A stretch of 41,537 bases of DNA from a virus. Of this stretch, positions 37,753 to 41,537 are shown in pieces. The first letter of the stretch is position 1, and each line of letters starts with the position of its first letter. The stretch covers positions 1-41,537 of the IMG/VR virus record IMGVR_UViG_3300036859_000304. One strand, 5' to 3'. The notes under the pieces were generated by a model. That model had not been told where the DNA came from and made no database searches. It worked only from the letters and a program-made list of their open reading frames with translations. A program made the position numbers and the translations under genes.

Positions 37753-37781
37753 TTGTAAGGTGTGATAACAGAGCATAAAAG
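37753..37781 (+). promoter_or_regulatory. promoter candidate of the rightward small-gene operon
   Basis: TTGTAA (37753-37758) and TAAAAG (37776-37781) are 17 bases apart in an otherwise AT-rich 70-base stretch before the first gene at 37852. Each hexamer matches four of six consensus bases. No better candidate is visible, so the operon's promoter is probably here or close by. Confidence 0.4.
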
Positions 37782-37851
37782 AGTATCATCAAAATATTCC
37801 TATGGCATACTACGCCTAGGCCATACCAGTGACACGTAGGAGCAAAAGACC

Positions 37852-38118
37852 ATGAAAACGATGATTGCAAGCCAGAAATGGGAAGGACACCCAGCCACGG
37901 AAGATGAATTGAAACAGATGATGGGAATACCGGGACGTTACTGGCCTGACGCCGGAGTGCCTGTGGCGGTGGTGCAGGGAGTCAAGGTATGGGTGAAGCC
38001 CATTTACCGGACCCCTGGGAAGAAGAGCAGCAAGCACCGCGCGATGTGCGAGTGTCCGAAGTGCCACAAGGTCCTGTCTGCCGGGCGGCTGCACCAGCAC
38101 GTGTGTGGAGCGAAGTGA
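37852..38118 (+). CDS. small protein with C-terminal zinc-finger-like motif
   Basis: This 88-residue first gene of the rightward small-gene operon ends in MCECPKCHKVLSAGRLHQHV followed by Cys. It thus has CxC-x-x-C plus His-x-His-x-Cys ligands for a zinc finger. The N-terminal part is a short helix and strands (TEDELKQMMGIPGRYWPD). GTAGGAG before the ATG gives a clear start. It may bind DNA or RNA. No named family is recognised. Confidence 0.6.
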   Translation: MKTMIASQKWEGHPATEDELKQMMGIPGRYWPDAGVPVAVVQGVKVWVKPIYRTPGKKSSKHRAMCECPKCHKVLSAGRLHQHVCGAK

Positions 38119-38119
38119 C

Positions 38120-38281
38120 ATGAAAACCCCACACGGTTACGAATGCGGATGCAGTGAATGCCTTGAGTACGAGGGCCCACCTGCCGACATTGCTGGGGAC
38201 AAAGACGCCAGCGCCGGGTGGGCTGAAGAAAGAGCGGAGGCTGACTACTGGGAAGTACCAGCCAAGGAGAATACCAAGTGA
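38120..38281 (+). CDS. tiny Cys-containing acidic protein
   Basis: This 53-residue protein has a cluster YECGCSECLEYEG, a possible metal knot, and an acidic tail with WAEERAEADYWEVP. It starts at an ATG two bases after the previous stop with GGAG upstream. No family is recognised. Confidence 0.5.
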   Translation: MKTPHGYECGCSECLEYEGPPADIAGDKDASAGWAEERAEADYWEVPAKENTK

Positions 38282-38535
38282 ACGAAAAGGAAGTGAACGC
38301 AGCGCTTGAACGCTGCGGGCTCAACCCACCGGCCGCACACGGGACTCCAGTGTGCCAGTTCGCCTGCGAGCACAACTGCACCCTCGTTGGCCATGCATAC
38401 GAGGCCCTACGGTTCCTCAACCAGTGCCTTGAGCACGGCATTGTGAAAACCGCCGTGGAGGGTGACCCCGACTATAACGGACTTTGGAGGGAATTTGGGA
38501 AGTTTATGGCCACGATTAAGCAGAGGGAAAAGTGA
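38278..38535 (+). CDS. small Cys/His-containing protein, unknown
   Basis: This 85-residue protein includes TPVCQFACEHNCTLVGHAYE, with three Cys and a His in 13 residues that could bind metal, followed by helices. AAGGAG lies upstream of the GTG, which overlaps the preceding stop as GTGA. No family is recognised. Confidence 0.55.
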   Translation: MNEKEVNAALERCGLNPPAAHGTPVCQFACEHNCTLVGHAYEALRFLNQCLEHGIVKTAVEGDPDYNGLWREFGKFMATIKQREK

Positions 38536-38723
38536 AGTATGAATTCACCATCCACAGCCCGCAGCCGTTCACGTTCACCGTGGATATGTCAGCAGAAGAC
38601 TGCGACAGGCTAGAGCTGTTTCTGATCATGGGTAGTGACCACGCCATTGAGCGAAGAGAACTGCCCTACCAACCTGAACCTGAAGCCCCATGGCCCATTG
38701 GGCCGACACTGGAGGATATGTGA
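38532..38723 (+). CDS. small protein, unknown
   Basis: This 63-residue protein opens with strands (YEFTIHSPQPFTFTVDMS) followed by a helix (EDCDRLELFLIMGSDHAIE) and a Pro-rich end. Its GTG overlaps the previous stop and its stop overlaps the next start, so it is coupled on both sides. No family is recognised. Confidence 0.55.
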   Translation: MKYEFTIHSPQPFTFTVDMSAEDCDRLELFLIMGSDHAIERRELPYQPEPEAPWPIGPTLEDM

Positions 38724-38899
38724 AATTTCTTATCTTTCTGGTTGTGCTGCTCACGGGCTGCGCCCACCAGACCGAGTGTACCAGGAAGTACAACGCGAAA
38801 ACGTTGTGTGAGTCCAAGGACACCCTGTTGTGCGAACATATGGTTCGCGTTGTGCGTAACTGTTGCGAAACTGCGCAACGAAAGGAGTATTGCGAATGA
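38720..38899 (+). CDS. Cys-rich lipoprotein, possible superinfection-exclusion factor
   Basis: This 59-residue protein has a lipoprotein signal FLVVLLTGC (Cys13 lipidated). The mature part of 46 residues holds six further Cys, likely disulphide-bonded in the periplasm. The GTG at 38720 has GGAGG five bases upstream. It is the first of three lipoproteins in this operon. Small Cys-rich lipoproteins made early are a known way for phages to block later phages, but this role here is inference. Confidence 0.6.
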   Translation: MKFLIFLVVLLTGCAHQTECTRKYNAKTLCESKDTLLCEHMVRVVRNCCETAQRKEYCE

Positions 38900-39201
38900 A
38901 GTATGCAGAAACCTACCCGGCGGTTTTCGCCTTCTTTGATGGTGCGTTCAGCGCCAACAGCGGAGGCCATGCCACTGAAGCAGATTTCCAGCGGTACGCG
39001 TTCAGCCCAGAACGCTTGGCCAAGGCCGAGTATGAGTTGAAAGAATTCTGCGACCCAATGGGCCTCAACTACCGTGCGCTCGGCATAGCAGCGGATGAGG
39101 GATATACCGTCAGTGGACAAACCATGCAGATGGACCGCGAAAACCCGGATGACGACAGACACGACCTGTTAGTGTACGAACTCTTGGACGAGGTGTACTG
39201 A
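38896..39201 (+). CDS. small acidic protein, unknown
   Basis: This 101-residue soluble protein has TYPAVFAFFDGAFSANSGG and YELKEFCDPMGLNYRALGIA. AAGGAG is eight bases before the ATG, which overlaps the lipoprotein stop as ATGA. No family is recognised. Confidence 0.55.
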   Translation: MKYAETYPAVFAFFDGAFSANSGGHATEADFQRYAFSPERLAKAEYELKEFCDPMGLNYRALGIAADEGYTVSGQTMQMDRENPDDDRHDLLVYELLDEVY

Positions 39202-39434
39202 TGTCTACGATTACATTTGTCACGGACATACGTGGCGAAATGGTGACCGTCACGTGTAATGTCTACCGTGACGAACATAGTCAGTTCCAGCTCATGGTTG
39301 AAGAAGAGGTGGTGGTTGAACACCCAGACTGGAATCTGAAAAAGGAAGAACTTCAAGAAATCCGTGACTTAGCAGTCGGTTTTTACACAGAAGGAGATGA
39401 AAATGAAGAAAATTTTCGTCGTGATGGTGCTTAG
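39201..39434 (+). CDS. small acidic protein, unknown
   Basis: This 77-residue protein has N-terminal strands (ITFVTDIRGEMVTVTCNVY) and an acidic helix (LKKEELQEIRDLAVGFYTEG). It starts one base inside the previous stop and overlaps the next gene by 32 bases. No family is recognised. Confidence 0.5.
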   Translation: MSTITFVTDIRGEMVTVTCNVYRDEHSQFQLMVEEEVVVEHPDWNLKKEELQEIRDLAVGFYTEGDENEENFRRDGA

Positions 39435-39585
39435 CGGATGCTCTAGCGGGCATCCGCACTACTGCCCGGAGGGATATGTCCCGGCAGAGCACAAGGTAAC
39501 GAAGCAGAAAGCATGCTTCAAAGGAGGGTACGATCAGGTGCCGACAGATTGGTGGCAGCCTATGCCGGAGATATTGGTCAGATGA
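39403..39585 (+). CDS. short lipoprotein
   Basis: This 60-residue protein begins KKIFVVMVLSGCSSG, a lipoprotein signal with Cys12, followed by a mature part with three more residues of Cys and several Pro. The ATG at 39403 has AAGGAG six bases upstream. A second ATG two codons earlier is less well placed. It is coupled to a second lipoprotein gene downstream. Confidence 0.6.
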   Translation: MKKIFVVMVLSGCSSGHPHYCPEGYVPAEHKVTKQKACFKGGYDQVPTDWWQPMPEILVR

Positions 39586-39785
39586 AAACACTAATCGTAG
39601 GTGTCTTGGTGTTCTCACTCTGTGGTTGCGAAACCTGTCGCGAGCATGCGGGTGCGTGCGCACTGGTCACGAGTATTGCTGTGACCTCAGTAGCTCTCTG
39701 TCTGAAAGACAAGGGAAGTGCCGAACCGCACCGTGGGAGTCCGCTACCGTTGATTTGCCAGAAGGAACCCAACGCATGCAGATAG
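39582..39785 (+). CDS. short lipoprotein
   Basis: This 67-residue protein has signal LVFSLCGCETC, with either Cys14 or Cys16 lipidated. A second hydrophobic stretch (ALVTSIAVTSVALCL) and further Cys follow. Its ATG overlaps the previous stop as ATGA. Two consecutive small lipoproteins suggest a paired function at the outer membrane. Confidence 0.55.
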   Translation: MKTLIVGVLVFSLCGCETCREHAGACALVTSIAVTSVALCLKDKGSAEPHRGSPLPLICQKEPNACR

Positions 39786-39865
39786 CGGCTCGGATTGAGC
39801 TGGCATACTGTCTTATCTGCACCTTGGTCGCGCTTATTGTCTACGGGGTATTCAAAAGGAAGTAG
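39776..39865 (+). CDS. 29-residue membrane peptide
   Basis: The peptide is one membrane helix (IELAYCLICTLVALIVYGVF) with a basic end (KRK). AAGGAA lies ten bases before the ATG and it overlaps the previous gene by ten bases. It would sit in the inner membrane. Function unknown. Confidence 0.45.
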   Translation: MQIAARIELAYCLICTLVALIVYGVFKRK

Positions 39866-39867
39866 AA

Positions 39868-40035
39868 ATGCACTGGAGAATAACGTTTGTCTTGTCTGCT
39901 GTCGCGTCTGGCGCGTTGTCCGCCATTGCGATGATTACTGACGATACTCTGCTTTGTGTCGTATGCTTGTCGTTCGCTGTAGGTCTTGTGAGGGTGGCGT
40001 GGTGGGCTTGGGGGCAAGCTCATGGGGAAGAATAA
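39868..40035 (+). CDS. two-helix small membrane protein
   Basis: This 55-residue protein has two hydrophobic segments (FVLSAVASGALSAIAMI and LLCVVCLSFAVGLV) with a short polar turn, then a Trp-rich end. AAGGAAG lies just before the ATG, two bases after the preceding stop. It is probably an inner-membrane protein. Function unknown. Confidence 0.5.
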   Translation: MHWRITFVLSAVASGALSAIAMITDDTLLCVVCLSFAVGLVRVAWWAWGQAHGEE

Positions 40036-40330
40036 GAAGTTACCCTGCGAGCGCTGCCCATGGATGGAACCACACAGGCCGTTGATAACGGAGGTATCCA
40101 AGAAAGCTGCGGTGGCTGGAGCGTGGTTTGTCTGCATCACAACGTACGAAAAATGTGAAGGAGCGAACGTATATGCGAAAATCCACACCCAAAGCGTTGA
40201 AAAGTATGAAAAGAAAAGAAGGGAAGAAAGTGAAAAGGATGCTCAGAGTCAATATTTGCGTCTACTCAACCGCACCCAGCGACGTGAAGAGGGTACTGGG
40301 GATGTTCGAGGGGAAGCCAAAACGGATTGA
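40022..40330 (+). CDS. small Cys-containing basic protein, unknown
   Basis: This 102-residue protein has NKKLPCERCPWMEPH and later WFVCITTYEKCEG, giving a possible four-Cys metal site. The rest is a charged Lys/Glu/Arg helix. The C-terminal half overlaps a second frame (40173-40385). No family is recognised. Confidence 0.5.
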   Translation: MGKNKKLPCERCPWMEPHRPLITEVSKKAAVAGAWFVCITTYEKCEGANVYAKIHTQSVEKYEKKRREESEKDAQSQYLRLLNRTQRREEGTGDVRGEAKTD

Positions 40331-40385
40331 TGTGATGCATTGGCAAGTTCCCCAAACGTGGGTGGAGTACGAAATTATTCTTTGA
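40173..40385 (+). CDS. small basic protein, unknown; start uncertain
   Basis: This 70-residue frame has a Lys/Arg-rich N-terminus (KALKSMKRKEGKKVKRM) and a structured end (LRVNICVYSTAPSDVKRVLG, MHWQVPQTWVEYEIIL). Three starts have ribosome sites: the ATG at 40173 (GGAG), a GTG at 40230 (AAGGGAAG) and an ATG at 40239. The shorter forms would reduce the overlap with the previous gene. Confidence 0.5.
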   Translation: MRKSTPKALKSMKRKEGKKVKRMLRVNICVYSTAPSDVKRVLGMFEGKPKRIDVMHWQVPQTWVEYEIIL

Positions 40386-40396
40386 AGGAGATGGAG

Positions 40397-40588
40397 ATGG
40401 AATTCTGTCTACATGTTACGACATTTTACATCGGGCTAACGTTCCATCAAGCGATGTGTTTTCCATCATCTGAAAAAAGGGTGGAATGGATTAGGGAAAA
40501 ACAGAAGGAAGAGGTGCAATTTCTCGCGCATCATTGCACTCGGGAAGAATTGATTGAAGAATATGGGCTAATTCTGGAGAAAATATGA
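40397..40588 (+). CDS. small acidic protein, unknown
   Basis: This 63-residue protein has a hydrophobic first part (LHVTTFYIGLTFHQAMCF) and a charged helix (EWIREKQKEEVQFLAHH). AAGGAG six bases before the ATG at 40397 is decisive. It overlaps the next gene by four bases. No family is recognised. Confidence 0.5.
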   Translation: MEFCLHVTTFYIGLTFHQAMCFPSSEKRVEWIREKQKEEVQFLAHHCTREELIEEYGLILEKI

Positions 40589-40701
40589 AAGCAAAGATTG
40601 CTTTTGTCATAATTCTTTTAGGATTTCTCTGTGTTATCGGTGGATTAGTCTACGCGGTTGCGAAAAGCAAATTCGTAAGTGAAGTCGTTATATCTCATTA
40701 G
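40585..40701 (+). CDS. 38-residue membrane peptide
   Basis: The peptide starts KAKIAFVIILLGFLCVIGGL and has one membrane helix ending in a short polar tail (AKSKFVSEVVISH). Basic residues precede the helix. The ATG overlaps the previous stop as ATGA. Function unknown. Confidence 0.45.
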   Translation: MKAKIAFVIILLGFLCVIGGLVYAVAKSKFVSEVVISH

Positions 40702-40939
40702 GGAGTCAGAGGGTGGGGCCTACGAAGTAACTAAATGGGAGGAATGGGGAGGAAAAAGACCAAATGCTCGGTATCTTGTGAAACTGAACAGGGAAGAATG
40801 GGGGGCATGTGGCTGTCTTGGAAACTCTATGCACGGACATTGCAAGCATACGAGTATGGTGCGGAACTGGCTCGCTGAGGGGAGACCGCGTATAATTCCC
40901 ATAGTTGTTGGACTTGGTCCATGGGGATGGGGATTGTAG
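40679..40939 (+). CDS. SWIM zinc-finger-like small protein
   Basis: This 86-residue protein has a CxC...CxH metal pattern, GACGCLGNSMHGHCKHTSMV, matching the SWIM-type zinc finger, in a small protein rich in Trp, Gly and Arg. It begins GGAYEVTKWEEW. SWIM fingers bind DNA or proteins and are seen in several small phage proteins. The GTG at 40679 overlaps the previous gene by 23 bases. Confidence 0.65.
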   Translation: MKSLYLIRESEGGAYEVTKWEEWGGKRPNARYLVKLNREEWGACGCLGNSMHGHCKHTSMVRNWLAEGRPRIIPIVVGLGPWGWGL

Positions 40940-41107
40940 ATGTTTACACCGACTGAAGTAGAATTGATTCGTATTCTTCTCATTAGTGAAAAGAGAAGAC
41001 TACAGGGGCAGATTCTCAAAGGTAGGATTGAACTGCGTGAAAGATTGAAGGAAGTTGAGGGGTTGCTGCGGAAGCTGTCTGTAACTAACGTAACCGCGAG
41101 TAACTAG
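40940..41107 (+). CDS. small coiled-coil protein, last gene of the operon
   Basis: This 55-residue protein starts MFTPTEVELIRILLISEKRR and forms one charged helix (LKGRIELRERLKEVEGLL). The ATG follows the previous stop directly. Its last codons contain three GTAAC motifs of the cluster described at 41081-41250, so the protein end and a DNA element coincide. Confidence 0.5.
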   Translation: MFTPTEVELIRILLISEKRRLQGQILKGRIELRERLKEVEGLLRKLSVTNVTASN

Positions 41108-41250
41108 ACTAGTTACAAAATCTTGTTAGGGAATACAAGGGCTTATATCATCTGTAACCATGTAACTATATACGGTGAGTACATACGCATAAAGATAGAT
41201 TAGAAATTTAAAAAGTTTGTAAATATCTGGTTATTTAGTTACATAGTTAC
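41081..41250. promoter_or_regulatory. cluster of GTAAC/GTTAC motifs with a 17-bp palindrome
   Basis: Eight GTAAC or GTTAC pentamers (reverse complements of one another) occur in 170 bases: at 41081, 41090, 41100, 41112, 41154, 41162, 41238 and 41246. Two of them form GTAACTAGACTAGTTAC (41100-41116), a palindrome with 8-bp arms and one central base. The area is AT-rich. This looks like an operator or iteron-type replication region at the end of the rightward operon. No protein partner is known. Confidence 0.55.
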
Positions 41251-41380
41251 AACCCGTCGAAAGGGCTGTCGAGGGGTCAGACGATTAAATAATCCTCCCA
41301 TTTCCTCCGTTTCCCGAACCGATCATCGCCTCTTTGAACCGATCATCGCTTCAAATCTTGGATCTTTCGCTCCAAAAAGA
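41108..41380. other. non-coding AT-rich region at the operon end
   Basis: No gene is seen in these 273 bases. Besides the GTAAC cluster it has a pyrimidine-rich stretch (TCCTCCCATTTCCTCCGTTT) and a 14-base tandem repeat, GAACCGATCATCGC, at 41316-41329 and 41336-41349 with a 20-base period. Confidence 0.6.
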
Positions 41381-41412
41381 AAGGGCCGACCCCTTGCGGA
41401 GTCGGCCCTTTT
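41381..41412. terminator. terminator at the circle junction
   Basis: AAGGGCCGAC (41381-41390) and GTCGGCCCTT (41401-41410) form a perfect 10-bp stem with a ten-base loop. On the minus strand it is followed by TCTTTTTGG and on the plus strand by TT. After closing the circle it lies five bases past the stop of family A copy 1 (6-410) and ends that leftward transcript. Confidence 0.85.
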
Positions 41413-41537
41413 GTGCTAGGCCTCGGTCTTAACTTCCTTTTCGGCCTTGGTTTGGATGATGCTGGCCACCTCGTGGCGGACAAACCACCTCAGCCACCCC
41501 GACGAAGGTTCCTGTTTCCCCGACTTGGGAAGACTCG
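41411..41537. repeat. terminal direct repeat, right copy
   Basis: These 127 bases are identical to 1-127 and contain the 3' part of family A copy 1 on the minus strand. They should be removed when the genome is closed, leaving 41,410 unique bases. Confidence 0.9.

Larger units (their letters stand above)
37496..37851. other. GC-rich divergent intergenic region
   Basis: This 356-base gap separates family A copy 3 from the rightward small-gene operon. It holds the leftward promoter at 37583-37611 and a weak rightward promoter candidate at 37753-37781. Between them lie G-rich runs (GGGGCCTGTGGGGTGGTACG) and a short GGGGATTGATCCCC palindrome. A 59-codon Cys-rich frame beginning near 37589 is open but lacks a ribosome site, so I do not call it. 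Confidence 0.6.

Noticed and set aside
37589-37768. A 59-codon Cys-rich plus-strand frame
   Set aside because: It has no ribosome site, overlaps the promoter region of a strongly supported leftward gene and lacks any family pattern.
41316-41349. Tandem 14-base repeat as a possible CRISPR array
   Set aside because: There are only two copies with a six-base gap, so it has no CRISPR-like spacing. No CRISPR array or tRNA gene was recognised in the window.

Overview
The window is one essentially complete genome of a short-tailed (podovirus-type) double-stranded DNA phage, about 41.4 kb. The first 127 bases recur exactly at the end (1-127 = 41411-41537), so the unique length is 41,410 bases and the map closes as a circle. 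There is a full packaging and head module, head-tail and nozzle-like proteins, internal virion proteins and a tail fibre, but no tape measure, sheath or tail-tube genes. No integrase, repressor or phage RNA polymerase was seen. This points to a lytic phage using host RNA polymerase, and several sigma70-like promoters fit that. Lipoproteins with clear lipoboxes and a spanin-like lysis cluster indicate a Gram-negative host, which I cannot name.

Layout. (1) 1-2246, leftward: a basic small protein (family A, copy 1) with its own promoter and terminator, a 0.5-kb gap holding a duplicated regulatory module, then six tightly coupled small genes. (2) 2298-21332, rightward late operon: small terminase candidate, two tiny genes, a GNAT-like protein, large terminase, portal, scaffold, capsid, cement, connector and nozzle proteins, an S74-terminated Q-rich protein, two internal virion proteins, a repeat-built tail fibre and four lysis-type membrane genes. 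A 21-bp perfect hairpin ends it. (3) 34864 down to 21397, leftward early/middle region: three to five small unknowns, a zinc-ribbon ssDNA-binding-like protein, an Acb2-like anti-CBASS protein, family-A DNA polymerase, MazG-like protein, Cas4-like Fe-S nuclease, VRR-NUC nuclease, SNF2-type helicase, family A copy 2, a KGG-repeat protein and a putative DNA hypermodification cassette. The cassette comprises a GT-A glycosyltransferase-like gene, a hypermodified-thymine family enzyme, a thymidylate synthase homologue and a HAD phosphatase. DUF3310 and a HicA-like/winged-helix protein follow. (4) 35114-37108, rightward: TOPRIM/VapE-type primase-helicase with its own promoter. (5) 37157-37495, leftward: family A copy 3 with its own promoter and terminator. 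(6) 37852-41107, rightward: seventeen small coupled genes, several encoding lipoproteins or one-helix membrane peptides, followed by a region rich in GTAAC motifs.

How it may work: the polymerase, primase-helicase, SSB-like protein and nucleases form the replication and recombination set. The thymidylate synthase homologue keeps the Asn that selects dUMP, so it could make dTMP or hydroxymethyl-dUMP. Next to the hypermodification-family enzyme and a glycosyltransferase-like protein, the second option would give a modified thymine that shields DNA from host restriction. The Acb2-like protein would blunt CBASS signalling. The strongest candidates for something new are the modification cassette, which lacks a recognisable P-loop kinase, and the three-copy family A, each copy in its own strongly bounded transcription unit.
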